Position numbers and translations under genes: made by a program
Assembly (NCBI GenBank): GCA_037974335.1
Contig: CM075760.1
Location: forward strand, 57,689,812-57,753,811
Reading direction: 5' to 3'
DNA length: 64,000 nucleotides
Source of the DNA: Prionace glauca
Taxonomy: Eukaryota; Chordata; Chondrichthyes; Carcharhiniformes; Carcharhinidae
Part shown: piece by piece, positions 45,331 to 56,745 of the stretch
Numbering within the stretch: the stretch's first letter is position 1
Layout of the letters: each line of letters begins with the position of its first letter
Notes under the pieces: generated by a model
What the model was told of the DNA's origin: nothing
What the model saw: the letters and a program-made list of their open reading frames with translations, nothing else
Database searches by the model: none

Positions 45331-47970
45331 TATAGAACATAGAACATTACAGGACAAACAGGCCCTTCGGCCCTCGAGTTGCGCCGATCACATCAACCCC
45401 ATCAATCTATAGACCTATCTATAACCCCCAATCCCATTAAACCCCATATACTCATCCAGAAGTCTTTTAAAAGACCCCAGCGAGTTCGCCTCCACCACCG
45501 ACGACGGCAGCCGATTCCATTCACTCACCACCCTCTGAGTGAAAAACTTACCCCTAACATCACCTCTGTACTTCCCTCCCCGCACCTTAAATCTGTGTCC
45601 TCTCGTAGCGACCATTTCAACCCGGGGAAATAGCCTCTGAGAGTCCACCCTATCTATTCCTCTCAACATTTTATAAACTTCTATCAGGTCGCCTCTCAAC
45701 CTTCGCCTCTCTAGGGAAAAGAGTCCCAGCTCCCTCAACCTATCTTCATAAGGCATGCCTCCCAGTCCAGGCAACATCCTTGTAAATCTCCTCTGCACCC
45801 TTTCAATAGCTTCTACGTCTTTCCTATAGTGAGGCGATCAGAACTGCGCACAGTACTCCAAATGAGGCCTGACGAGGGTCCTGTAAAGTTACAGCATTAC
45901 CTCCCGACTCCTAAACTCAATCCCTCGATTAATCAAGGCCAGTACACCATATGCCTTCTTGACCACCTCCTCCACCTGCGAGGCCGATTTAAGAGTCCTG
46001 TGAACCCGGACCCCGAGATCCTTCTGCTCTTCAACGCTACTAAGACCCCTGCCCTTAATAGTGTACTCGTTCATCCCGTTGGTTCTGCCGAAATGGACGA
46101 CTACACATTTATCCGCGTTGAAGTCCATCTGCCACTTCTCCGCCCATTGCTGCATCCTATCTATGTCCTGCTGCAACTTTTGACATCCTTCCAGACCATC
46201 CACAACACCGCCGACCTTCGTGTCATCAGCGAACTTGCTAACCCATCCCTCCACTTCCTCATCCAGGTCATTTATGAAAATGACAAACAGCAAGGGTCCC
46301 AGAACAGATCCCTGGGGCACCCCACTGATGACTGACCTCCATTCCGAAAAAGACCCATCCACAACCACTCTCTGCCTTCTGCAGGCAAGACAGTTCTGAA
46401 TCCACAAGGCCAAAGGCCCTTGGATCCCATGCCCTCTCACCTTCTCAAGAAGTCTTGCATGGGGGACCTTATCAAAAGCCTTGCTGAAGTCCATGTACAC
46501 TACGTCCACGGCACTTCCTTCGTCAATGTGTTCCGTCACATTATCGAAGAACTCAACTAGGCTCGTAAGGCACGACCTGCCCTTGACAAATCCATGCTGA
46601 CTATTCCTGATCATGTCAAACCTCTCCAAATGCTCGTAAATCTTGTCCCTCAGAAGCCTCTCCATCAGCTTACCAACCACTGAGGTCAGACTCACCGGGC
46701 GGTAATTTCCCGGGCTATCTCTGTTCCCTTTCTTGAAAATAGGGACCACATCCGCAATCCTCCAATCTTCCGGAACCTCTCCCGTCTCCATTGACGACGC
46801 AAAGATCATCGCCAAGGGCTCTGCAATCACTTCCCTGGCCTCCCTCAGTATCCTGGGGTACATCCCATCTGGTCCCGGCGACTTATCTACCTTGATAGAA
46901 TTCAAAAGTTCTAACACATCCTCCTCCTTAATGTCCACGTACTCAATCTTTTCCACCTGCTGCAAGTCCATAGCAAGATCTCCCAAATCAGCTTCCACTG
47001 TGAATACTGAGGCAAAGTACTCATTAAGCACCTCCGCCATTTCTTCTGGTTTTACACAGACCTTTCCCCCTTCACCTTTTATAGGTCCTATCCTTTCCCT
47101 TCTCACCCTTTTACCTTTCACATACTTATAGAAGGCCTTGGGATTTTCCTTAATCTTACCCGCCAAGGTCTTCTCATGACCCCTTCTGGCTCTCCTAATT
47201 TCCCTTTTAACCTCCTTTCTACAGTCCTTATATTCTTCAAGATTCTTAACCTCTCCTAGTTCCCTGAACCTTTTGTACACCTTCCTTTTCCTCCTGACTA
47301 GGTTCAACACAGCCTTCGTGCACCACGGTTACCGCGACCTACCAAAACCCCCTTGCCTTATCGGAACATTGTCATGCAGAGCGCCAGACAAACATTCCTT
47401 GAATATCCGCCACCTTCCTTCGGTACTTTTCCCTAAGAATGCCTCCTTCCAGTTTATTTGTCCAAGTAACTTCCTGACTTCTTCGTATCTCCCCTTACTC
47501 CAGACAAACACCTTCCTAGCCTGTCTGATCCTATCTCGTTCCAATGCAATTGTGAAGGAGATAGAATTATGGTCACCATTCCCAAGATGCTCTCCTACCG
47601 AGAGATCCATCACCTGCCCTGGTTCATTCGCCAGTACCAGGTCAAGTACAGCCTCTCCCCTCGTAGGCTTGTCCACATACTGTGTCAGGAAACCTTCCTG
47701 AACACACCTAACAAACTCCTCTCCAGCCAAACCCCTTACTCTAGGGATATTCCAGTCGATGTTTGGGAAATTGAAGTCTCCCATCACGACAACTCTGTTT
47801 TTAATACATTTCTCTAGAATCTGGTTCCCTATCTGCACTTCAACTTCCCTGTCACCATTGGGCGGCCTATAGAATACACCCAGCAAAGTTTTCGACCCTT
47901 TGCTGTTCGTAACTTCCACCCACAGAGACTCTGTAGAAAGTCCCTCCACGGCATCCTCTTTCTCTGCAGC
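45331..47970 (-). mobile_element. CR1-like LINE, family B, copy 2 (2.6 kb)
   Basis: The most complete LINE here. Endonuclease C-terminal half (47970-47329): GVFYRPPNGD, VVMGDFNFPNIDW, DLVLANEPG, LGNGDHNSI. Linker and RT follow in the same frame: YKYVKGKRVRRERI, VDKSPGPDGMYPR, DVVYMDFSKAFDKVPH, SGVPQGSVLGPLLF, FADDTKVGG, FFTQRVVSEWNRLP. Three premature stops are visible: TAA at about 47328 after GFGRSR, TAA at about 45891 (MLQ to ML-stop) and TGA near 45839 (FW to F-stop). 5' truncated at 47970 by or against a SINE. The 3' end has two TTCTATG repeats. Confidence 0.94.
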
Positions 47971-48110
47971 CATAGAATCATAGAATTCCAACCGTGCAGG
48001 AGGAAGTTATTTGGCCCATCGGGCCTGCACCAGTCCAAATGGGCCACAATAGTCCCAGCCAGACCCTATCCCATAACCCTCTGGAAGCCTCCTTCTCCCT
48101 TAGACACCCA
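47971..48110 (-). mobile_element. SINE-1 tail
   Basis: AGAATCATAGAATTCCAACC, CCCATCGGGCCTGCACCAG, ACCCTATCCCATAACCC in minus orientation, sitting exactly at the 5' edge of LINE B copy 2. Confidence 0.75.
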
Positions 48111-48425
48111 CTCAGCCTCTTTCAATCTCGGACACCTCAATCAGCCCTGCCCACCCTCAGCACCCCACCCACACCAGGCCCCCCCCAGACTCCTCACTCA
48201 CCCGCCCCACCCTCAAAACCCCACTCAACCCTGTCCCCCTCAGATCCCCACTCAGCCACCTCCTCCTCAGGCTCCTCACACAACCACCCATACCATCAGA
48301 ACCCAACTCAACCCCTCACCACTTAGACAACCCACTCAGTTCCACTCCCACCTCAGACACTCCTGTCAGCCCCCTCCCCCTACAAACCCCTCGCTACTCA
48401 GCCCCACTTCAGGCCTGAGGCTTGG
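48111..48425. repeat. C-rich degenerate tandem repeat
   Basis: Units of about 25-35 bp of the type CCCCCTCAGACTCCCCACTCAGCC. The Pro/Ser-rich plus-strand frame is a by-product. Confidence 0.7.
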
Positions 48426-49062
48426 CAGTGTCCATGACACTATCCACTTGTACTGACACCTGTATTTCGCGCCTTGCTCCTGCGCGGAGAGTTGTGGAGG
48501 TTTATTTGCCTCGTGAGTTTGATATTGTCTGTAGTTAAAGACAGTATTGGACTCTTCAAATTATCCCATCACACTCGTCACAATTTGGAAATTGGTCATC
48601 GATAATGTGCTCATGTGAAATACACCTCAGTCTCTTTGCTTCACCTCATGGTTTGCACCTCTGTTCTGTATGTGTTCTCTATCTAGCTTGTGGTATGCCT
48701 GCCTTGAAATTGTTTCATCGGAAAATGTACAGAGAGATTCATTCTCTCAATCCACGCTGCAGCGACTCTGATGGTCTTTTGAAGGGGCCGTGTAAAGGGA
48801 ACTATTTCCTGCCTAGCACTGTCCTGCATCGCTCTATGATGAAGCAGGGCCTTTGCTGTTTAGAATTATCTGAAACTCGTCAGTGACGGACGAGTTTATG
48901 AATGAAATCACCGATGTTGCCTCATTGTTCATTCATTCTGCCTTTGGATTTTATGATAAGAAGGCAGAGATGAAGGTGTTTTTACACGGGTGGATCACTG
49001 GGTGGCGCAGTGACTCTTTCATGGATGGGCCTTGAGTTCAGCCACATCCCACACATGACTGG
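48426..49062. other. No gene seen
   Basis: Unique-looking DNA. A weak SINE-1 head (TGGGTGGCGCAGTGACTC) sits at 48995-49030. Confidence 0.45.
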
Positions 49063-49325
49063 GGGGACATGCCAGTCTGGGAAAGTAGAGTTTGTGGGGT
49101 GGGGGGGGGGACTCTATAATAGGGAAATGGGGGGGACATGCCTGTCTGGGAAAGGGGGGGGGGTGTGGGGGGGACTCTATAATAGGGAAATGGGGGGGGA
49201 CATGCCTGTCTGGGAAAGGGGGGGGGGGTGTGGGGGGGTCTCTATAATAGGGAAATGGGGGGGACATGCCTGTCTGGGAAAGTAGAGTTTGTGGGGTGGG
49301 GGTGGGGGGGGGGGACTCTATAAAA
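49063..49325. repeat. G-run tandem repeat, four units of about 63-70 bp
   Basis: Each unit has GGGGACATGCC(T/A)GTCTGGG and ACTCTATAATAGGGAAATG separated by runs of 7-12 G (starts near 49066, 49135, 49199 and 49262). Located just beyond the membrane-IgM poly(A) signals. Strong candidate for G-quadruplexes on the plus strand. Confidence 0.9.
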
Positions 49326-49391
49326 GGGAAATAGAGCTGAGTTGATGGCTTTTAGAGAACGGAATTAAGCCAAACCAGAGATGGTTAAACT

Positions 49392-49408
49392 TTTATTCAA
49401 TGTTTATT
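49392..49408 (-). terminator. Poly(A) signals for membrane IgM mRNA
   Basis: Two AATAAA hexamers on the minus strand (49408-49403 and 49397-49392), about 450 bp after the membrane-form stop codon. This would give a 3' UTR of about 0.45 kb. Further hexamer-like words lie in between, so the site used is not certain. Confidence 0.55.
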
Positions 49409-49853
49409 TTAAAAATTCAGAGATTTTACAACGCTTTTTTTTGAAGCTAGAAAAGTGAAGATAATGATCGAACTTTACATTGAAAATAGAACACATGCAC
49501 AGGGAATTCGTCAATATTTGGACATCTGTTACATACACCAGAAATAGAAAACAGGACATTAATAGGAAGAGGAATTAACAAATGTGAATAAGAAATAAAA
49601 TAAGATTCTTATTTACACATGAAACTTGAACTCCGGGGAAACTATTAACCATAATTACATTGTAACAAAAATGCCTCATACAATTTACACTGAAAACTGA
49701 AATAAAATCTAAGGTAGCCTCAGTTACAGATTCAGAATGATAAGCTGGGAGAATTTTACTGATACAGTCACCGAGAGCTGATATTGTAGTTGAGCCGTAC
49801 AGAGATCTTTATAATCAGCTGAGGGAAATCTTCAGCGTCCAAAGTTCAACCCA

Positions 49854-49862
49854 TCATTTGAT
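49854..49862 (-). CDS. IGHM: IgM heavy chain, TM2 exon (last two codons)
   Basis: After a TTTTACAG acceptor the exon reads ATC AAA TGA, so the membrane form ends ...TLVK-IK. A very short cytoplasmic tail of this kind is usual for membrane IgM, which signals through associated chains. The exon continues as 3' UTR to about 49390. It follows TM1 by a 132-bp intron. Confidence 0.75.
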   Translation of the reverse strand: MK

Positions 49863-49994
49863 CTGTAAAATAGAGGCAATATTGAAGCAGATGTATCTGA
49901 TGCGGGACATTAATGTTTTTAATCAGTGAAACAATGAGAGATTTTTCAAATCCATTCTGCCAGTTTGAAATGTGAGTGAATTGAATCATCTCAC

Positions 49995-50122
49995 CTTCAC
50001 CAGAGTGACGGCAGTGCTGTAGAAAATGCTCAGGAAGAACAGGACGATGAATGTGGAAGCGGTTGTCCAGATGTTGCTGTTATCATCCTCATTGTCTTCA
50101 ATCCAGATGCGGTCGGTGGGGT
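49995..50122 (-). CDS. IGHM: IgM heavy chain, TM1 exon
   Basis: Acceptor TGTCCCCCAG, then an exon of 128 bp that supplies the connecting peptide and membrane anchor of membrane Ig[20 protein letters not shown] (acidic), then [20 protein letters not shown] and LVK, with donor AAG|GTGAGA. The entry phase (two bases AC) fits an internal donor in CH4 after position 53660, giving Ser-Ser-Asp and replacing the secretory tail. The anchor has the Ser/Thr/Tyr-containing face typical of the B-cell receptor. It lies 3.5 kb downstream of CH4. Confidence 0.9.
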
Positions 50123-50699
50123 CTGGGGGACAGAGACCAGGAAATGGAATTAGATTACTTTATTTATCCAGGGAATCTCATTGTTTTCTTTTCCCTGTTC
50201 TCCTTCATAAACTGTTCATTCATTCTGATGTCTAATTTTCAATGTATATCTCCTGTTAAATTCAGGACATGATGTGGGTATAACAGATCTCCATAACTAT
50301 TTTCACACCTGATCCTTATTGGTATTCCTTGGAGAGTCCATGTCAGAAAGCACTGAAGGTGTTTTCTTGAGAATCAGTTCATTTTGAACTATTTGCCACG
50401 AACCCTTATTGAAGAATGTTTTGACTGATATAGAGGAACATTCCCCTGTCAATGATTTTTCCCACAGATGGTGACTGATCTGTAAACAATGAATGCTGCT
50501 GTTTAAGATCTGGGATGTAATTTCCAATCTTTGCTGATTTACAGTGGAAATGTTTAGTAAATCATGAGCTTAATTCAGTTTCTCAACGTGTTTGGCGGTG
50601 TTTTGAGAATTGTGATAGTTCTCGGTGTGTATGTCCATTCAATTTTATTCACACTTAAATTTTACTTTCATCATTTACCTGCCGTTTATATTTAAGATT
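50123..50699. other. CH4-TM1 intron, unique part
   Basis: Intron of the membrane transcript next to TM1. Nothing else recognised. Confidence 0.5.
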
Positions 50700-50736
50700 A
50701 TGTGTGTGTGTCTGTATGCGTGTGTGTATGTGTGAG

Positions 50737-50792
<56 letters not shown>

Positions 50793-51649
50793 CACTTCCT
50801 GAGCTGCATTAATTTTTGGTCCTGAGTTAATCTGTGTGTATGAGGGATTCATTTGTCTGTGTTTGTTGATTTGTGTAGTTGTGTGTCTGTGTATATAATT
50901 TATTCTTCAGACATTGTAGATAATTTGTAAAATTTGTATAATTTATTCTTCAGACATTGTGGATATGTGACTACTATTGTGTGAAGTCTCTGTATATTTA
51001 TTAATGCCACTCTTAACGTGTGCTCGTGTTTCTGCCTATTTCAATGTGTGAATTTCTGTCACTCGAGTAATGTTTCCTTTCCTTTCTGTGTGTGTCTGGT
51101 CTGTTAACATGTTAGTGCATGTAAATCCGTGTTGATAGTTATTTTAACAATGTGTCAGCATATACCTGTGTTTCCATGTGTAGTATTGTGTCCCGTGGTG
51201 TTCTGTTCTGTATGAGCATGTGAATGTTTGCATCCACATGTTTGTGTGAAAAAGCTTTGCTCTCTGTTCCTCTATATGCAGTGTGTTAATATTGTTACAC
51301 GTATTTCCCTGTATAAGTGATAATGTGTATAACATTGTGGGTCTCTATATTAGTATTCATTTCAGCGAGAACGTGTGAGAATATGCATTTGTTTGAGTGT
51401 GTGTATCTGTTTGTGTATGTTTTGGATCTGCATGCATGTTATCTGTCCGCATTGTGTGTACACATGTATGTGTTTGTGTTTGTGTCTGTGTACCTAGTCA
51501 CGTATGTTTAGGTAAGTGTGTACTTGTGTGTTTGTATGTGGTTCTGCATGCGTTTATACATATTTGATAAGTTGTGTGCATGTTTTGTTTTGTGCCTTCT
51601 TGTACAAGTCCGTGTCTGTGTGTGCGGGTGTCTGCCCCCTTGTGCATGC

Positions 51650-51691
<42 letters not shown>

Positions 51692-52460
51692 GCATGGTGC
51701 GTGTGGGACAGAGAGAGCGAAAGAGAAAGAGAGAGAGAGTATTTGTGTATGCATATATTTTTGTTTGTATGTGTGTGGTCCATTAGTGTATTTGTGGGAT
51801 CGTGCTTGTTTGAGTTCGTTTGTGCGTATATTGTGTGTTCTTCTGATCCATGAATGTGCATTTGTATTTCTGAATGTATGTGTTTTTGTTGTGTATGTAT
51901 TTGAGTGTATTGTATATTTGTGAGATTCTGTGTCTGTATTTGAATGTACCTGTCTATATTTCTGTGTGTGGGAATATGTGTATGCGTTTGTGTGTGTATA
52001 TTAACATTCTGTATTCGTGTGCATATGTATGAGTATGTGTATTTGTGCAATTGTGTCCATGTGTCTGTGTGTGTGTATGCGTGTGTGTGTATGTGTGTAT
52101 GAGTGTGTGAATGAGTGTGTGAGTGTGTAGTGTGTCTGTATGTGTGAGTGTGTGTATGTGAGAGTGTGTAGTGTGTCAGTGCTTGTGTGTGAGTGTGTGT
52201 GAGAGTGAGTGTGTGTATGCGTGTGTGTTTGTGTGTGTGTGAATGAGTGTGTGAGTGTGTAGTGTGTCTGTATGTGTGAGTGTGTGTGTGTGTATGTGTG
52301 TGTGAGTGTGTGTGTGTGAGAGTGAGTGTGTGTGTGATTGTGTGTGAATGTATAGTGTGTGTTTGTGCAGTGTGTGTAGTGTGTGAGTGTGTGAGTGTGT
52401 GAGTATGTGAGAGTGAGTGTGTGAGTGTTTGTGTGAGTGTGTGAGTGTGGGTGTGTACGC
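50700..52460. repeat. TG-rich repeat tract in the CH4-TM1 intron
   Basis: Pure TG runs (50740-50789, 51650-51692) and long degenerate TGTGTGAGTGTG text (51160-52460). Read on the minus strand it gives His/Thr-rich frames of up to 435 codons, which are simple-sequence artefacts. It makes up about half of the intron. Confidence 0.92.
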
Positions 52461-53555
52461 CTATGTATGTATGTATAATTGTGACAGTTTTGGGCAGTTT
52501 TATCAGTGTGTGTATTTTTTTAACTGTTGCTCCAAGTTTCACCGACCATTGTGAAGTGAATATGATCCAGACAACCCGAATAATGGAACATATTTTCAAT
52601 GTTTTGCTGGAGAAATGTATTTTATGTGAGGGGCACAGTGATATCAGGAGAGAGAATGAAATAATTGATTGATGCATCTCAGAGACCTCAAGGACAGAAC
52701 AGTTAAAACCCGGGGAGGAATCTATGACTTGTTTAAATTTGTATCCTGGGAAATCAATGCCAGCAGATGATTGACAGGAACAAGAGTGTTGAGACATTTT
52801 AAAATTATGTTGCATTCATATAGATATATTTCAATGATTAAGTTAATGATACTTCAAAATCTGTAGCAAGTAATCCGGAAACTAATTTGTACTGTTGGCA
52901 ACTGGGTCGTTATAGTAGAGAACTGTTCCCTTCCAAACACGGGAGAGGGAGGACAGGGAGCTCAGAGTTTCCCTCTCCCTACGCGGTGATACAATGTCCC
53001 TGATGGTTCTAACCACTGAGGAGGTAGAGGTGAGTGGATTAAATAATGACATTCCTCCTCTTTTCATTAGGAAGTTTTGGGACATGGATTAACTATTGCT
53101 CCTCCCCTCTCTTTGCTGGGTTAGTGGGAATCCAGGAAGTTCACAATTTCACTCTCCCTCAATCCGATGGGGGGAATATTTCTCCATGTTTTTTTGTGTG
53201 TGACCCTCACTTCAGTTCCCAGTGGGTGCGGTGCAGTAGCTTAAAGAGGTGGTCAATGAGAGAAACAGGGACACAGAGATCTAAATGTTGTGTTTGTGTG
53301 TCAGACATGTTAAAAATGTCGGAGTGTTTTCCCCTCAGCGGGAGGAAAGTCAGTGAAGACATTTTGCAGAATCCTGTAATGAATGTGCTCTACTCTATCC
53401 CTGACCCAGTGTCTATCTCCGCTGGGAGCACTGGTTCAACAATGTTGGGTCCGAGACATGAAAATATCTGACTCAAAATCAAAGATATGGAAGTAAAACT
53501 GAAAAACAACCAATTAAACAATTGGGTATTTCATTGATCGTTAGAGGAAAATGTT
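52461..53555. other. CH4-TM1 intron, 5' part, no other gene seen
   Basis: Downstream of the secretory poly(A) region. Unique-looking; no recognised element. Confidence 0.5.
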
Positions 53556-53570
53556 TTTATTCTTTTTATT
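53556..53570 (-). terminator. Poly(A) signals for secreted IgM mRNA
   Basis: Two AATAAA hexamers on the minus strand (53570-53565 and 53561-53556) begin 28 bp past the secretory stop codon. Use of this site gives the secreted form; read-through allows splicing to TM1. Confidence 0.75.
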
Positions 53571-53597
53571 GTAGTTTTTAATGGAAGTGAGTGACTC

Positions 53598-53989
53598 TCA
53601 TTGACATGAATTAACAGTGTCCATCAGTGCAAGGGAAATGTTCACAAAACTGGGTTTACCGCTGGATTTGTCAACTGTTCTGTTGATGATCTTCAAGGGG
53701 ATGGCTTCATGTCCCACCACACAGGAGTAAGAAGCGCCGCTGGACCATTCCTCTGCTGCAATGGATAACAGGCTGTACATGAAGAAGGAGCTATCGCCGT
53801 TCTCCGCCACCACCTCGGTGTTCCTGTAGTTCCCGGGATTCACCGGCTTGTCGTTGACGGTCCACTTGACGAAGATCTCTCGGGGGGAGAAACCTCTCAC
53901 TAAGCAGCTGAGGGAGACGAAACTCTGAGCGGAGACGTCTTCTGCCGAGGGCAGGAGGACAGAGACGACCGGTTCCCGCGGATTTGGAT
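53598..53989 (-). CDS. IGHM: IgM heavy chain, CH4 and secretory tail
   Basis: Acceptor TTCTGCAG, then [19 protein letters not shown], core cysteine in [20 protein letters not shown], second core cysteine in [13 protein letters not shown], a glycosylation site in NRT, then the tail [19 protein letters not shown] and SCQ-stop. The penultimate-type cysteine and the NIS glycan site are the polymerisation tailpiece of IgM. Inside the exon AGCG|GTAAAC (donor after 53660) allows the membrane splice. 392 bp, normal length. The match to remembered horned-shark IgM in this exon is very close, including [15 protein letters not shown]. Confidence 0.95.
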
Positions 53990-54179
53990 CTGCAGAAAAT
54001 GTACAATAAACGTCAATAAACTGGAGAATTCTGGAGACAATGAAACCACTGGTTAAATCTCAGGAAAATGTGCTTCCTTTCTGATTTTAACTCTTCCCAT
54101 TTTTGATTTGCAGCATGGAGGGGAGGTGAACACAATTGTTTTCTCAAATAACTCAGGAGGGGGCGGAGTGGAAAGATTC

Positions 54180-54773
54180 AGAACGTTTACAGCACAGAAT
54201 CAGGCCATTCGGCCCAACTGATCTACTTTTTCTTTTTGGTTTTCTGGTTTTTGATGCTCCACATCAGGCTCCTCCCTTCTTCTTCAATCTAAACCCAATA
54301 ACATCGCCTACAGTTCACTTTTCACTCATCAACACATCAAACTCCCCAGAAAAATATCAATCGGCCCAGAGTCGTTTAGTTCAGGAGAGTTCGCCTCTCA
54401 TCCTCCTCCGCTCTAAGGAGAAAAGCCCCAGCTCCCTCAACCTTTCCTAATAAGACCTACCCTCCAAACCAGGCAGCATCCTGGTAAATCTCCTCTGCAC
54501 TCTCTCCAATGCTTCCACATCCTTCTTATAATGAGGTGACTAGAACTGCACACAATATTCCAAATGTGGTCTCAGCAAGGCCCTGTACACTTGCAGTATA
54601 ACCCCACGGCTCTTAAACTCAAACCCCCTGTTAATAAACACTAACACACTTTAAGCCTTCTTCAAGGCTCGATCCACTTGAGTGGCAACCTTTAGAGATC
54701 TGTGGATATGAACCCCAGGGATCTCCCTGTTCCTCTACATTGCTCAGAACCCTGCCATTGACCCTACATGTAT
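54180..54773 (-). mobile_element. LINE fragment in the CH3-CH4 intron
   Basis: Minus-strand CR1-like LINE 3' part. The tail has CTGTGCTGTAAACG-like text, then about 54420-54770 matches the RT C-terminal region of family B relatives (FTRMLPGLEG-type, then CIQFWSPHYKKD-like). Its 5' edge lies about 20 bp from the CH3 splice donor. Decayed. Confidence 0.8.
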
Positions 54774-54794
54774 TGCTTCAATCTCTCAGCTCAC

Positions 54795-55103
54795 CTGTTT
54801 CCTTGTGGATAGATGTTCTTAAAGGAGTCGGCAGATCCTGATGGCTCACCACGCACTCAAACACAGCCGCACTCAGCCAGGCTTGTGTGGAGATGCTTAA
54901 TTTGCTGATCACGCTGTCACGATCCGCTCCGGGCTTTTCGGCAATCTCTGATTTCAAATACTTCCTGTCTCGGATCCAGGACACGTTAACGCCATGAGGA
55001 GCATTAGAAATGATACAGGTTAAGGTCGCGGTCGCCTCCAGTAAGACCTGTTCTATTGGTGGCGGCTGTATCTTCACTGTGGTATCAAGGCACAGGGGAG
55101 GAT
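54795..55103 (-). CDS. IGHM: IgM heavy chain, CH3
   Basis: Acceptor TCATTCACAG. Starts [19 protein letters not shown], with a cysteine at residue 5 suited to an inter-chain bond. Ig fold: [50 protein letters not shown], ending SIHKET. Donor ACAG|GTGAGC. 309 bp, phase 1 at both ends, fully open. Glycosylation site NVS lies in the C strand. Confidence 0.95.
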
Positions 55104-55544
55104 CTGTGAATGAGAAATGAAAATGAGCCCCAGTTTCCCTTCAGAAGCAGGACAGCAGTCTTCAGCCGGAAGGAGACAAAGTCGCCTTCAATATATCAAT
55201 CTCTAACTCTCGCCTTTCACCTTCCATGGCGAATGGGAAGCCAGCTTGCTGTATGGAATCATTCCCTGTATTAAATATTGGAGCAGCGGTAACATTTCCA
55301 TGAATCAGAATTGGAGAATTCCCAAACAAACACACCATCCTGAACTCAGGGAAAAAGCACTGACCGTTGGTTTATAAATCGGGTGGATGCACTTTCTAAT
55401 ATTTTACCCTTGTGCTGTGACCTATGAAACATTCTCACACCTACTGTCTCTCCAAAGTTTACCAGCTGTCTCAGGAACAAGCTGACATCAAAGCCACCTC
55501 ACTCACTATATTGCTTCAAACCGAAAGGGGGCACTCTTTTAAGT

Positions 55545-55845
55545 GGAGGCTGTGGCATATGGTGTTGTCAATGGACTTATAACCTCGGGCAAGACTCTGG
55601 GGACACAGATTCGAATCCCATCATTGCAAATATGAAATTTGAATTTTGTAAACATCTATAATTAAAAGTTGAAATGGTTCTCATGAAGCTATTGCTGTAA
55701 AACCCCTCCTAGTTCACAAATGTTCCTTACCAAAATCAACCTGCTGTCTTTATCTGGCCTGGCATGCATGTGACTCCAGATTCACAGCAACGTGAGTGAC
55801 ACTTCAGTGCCCTCAGGTTTGGGAAATAAATGCACATCTCAGGAA
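55545..55845 (+). mobile_element. SINE-2 in the CH2-CH3 intron
   Basis: Head GGCTGTGGCATATGGTGTTG, B box AGATTCGAATCCC, body ATGTGACTCCAGATTCACAG, tail GGGAAATAAATGCACATC. Antisense to the Ig transcript. Confidence 0.75.
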
Positions 55846-56019
55846 GGGATAACAAAAAATTGTTTTTCTGATGAAATTCTGAATGAGATATTGTCCTAAT
55901 GCAGCAAACTACATGGCAATAACTTACAAGTTGTTCAATGCTTTGTACCAACTTTAATAGATCCCTAATTCTGATTAACATCAGAATGATATATGTTGTC
56001 CTGTGTTTGAGTATCTTAC

Positions 56020-56334
56020 CCTGAGATGCGCTGATGTTCAGACTCTGAATGTGTCCTTGGTGAGTGACCTGGCAGGTATAGACCGCTTTGCTGAACCATT
56101 CCCCAGCGGAGACTGTCAACCGACTGCTGGCCGAGAAGTTCCCGTTCACTTCACAGGGGGGAGAGGTGACAATTCCTGAATGCGTGGGTTCCCCATTCTT
56201 CAGCCAACTCACTTCCATTGACCCTGGCTGGAAATCGATGATTGAACAGACGATGATTGCGAATTTCCTGTGTGAGATTTCTTCACTGGAACTCACGGTG
56301 AGGATAACTGTTGGAGGGATCTCAGACTCAGGGC
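56020..56334 (-). CDS. IGHM: IgM heavy chain, CH2
   Basis: Acceptor TTTTTTTTTTCCTCAAG. Reads [18 protein letters not shown], core cysteine in [23 protein letters not shown], an extra cysteine in SPPCEVNG, glycosylation site [19 protein letters not shown], second core cysteine TCQVTHQG, and LNISASQ with a further site. Donor CAGG|GTAAGA. 315 bp, phase 1 at both ends. The junction with CH1 gives ...KMRC-PESE. The open frame continuing past the donor is intron. Confidence 0.95.
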
Positions 56335-56383
56335 CTTGAGGAAAAAAAAAACAGATCAGTCATTTCCTGCAGAAGATGTGGAT

Positions 56384-56612
56384 CAATTAAACTTTTGTCA
56401 ACAGAGGGTAGTAAGGGCTTGGAAGGCCCTGTCTGCAGCATTGTGGACTCGCCAACTTTAAGGGCGTTCAAATGGTCAGTGGATAGGCATATGGATAACA
56501 TTGGAATAGTTTAGGTTAGAGGGTCATGAGATTGGTTCCACTGATCGGCGCAACATCGAGGGCCGAAGGGCCTGTACTGCGCTGTAATGGTCTATGTTCT
56601 ATGTTCTAACTC
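56384..56612 (+). mobile_element. LINE-type 3' tail in the CH1-CH2 intron
   Basis: AGTGGATAGGCATATGGATAA, GGCGCAACATCGAGGGCCGA, CTGCGCTGTAATGGTCTATG, ending in TTCTATG repeats. Antisense to the Ig gene. Confidence 0.7.
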
Positions 56613-56745
56613 ATTTGCAGTCAATAGACACTAACTGGACCAATCCAAAGGGCCAGATTGTGCACATCTATTTAAATGAGTTATAACCAAGGCCCTACAT
56701 GTTAACCCCAGTGTTTCTGTTTTCCCCAAGCTCCACAACACTTAC

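Noticed and set aside
49082-49285. Gly-rich plus-strand frame over the G-run repeat
   Set aside because: Poly-G text gives glycine codons; it lies outside any transcript I can support.
51508-52815. 435-codon minus-strand frame rich in His and Thr
   Set aside because: It is the translation of TG repeats inside the IgM CH4-TM1 intron; no domain and no codon structure.
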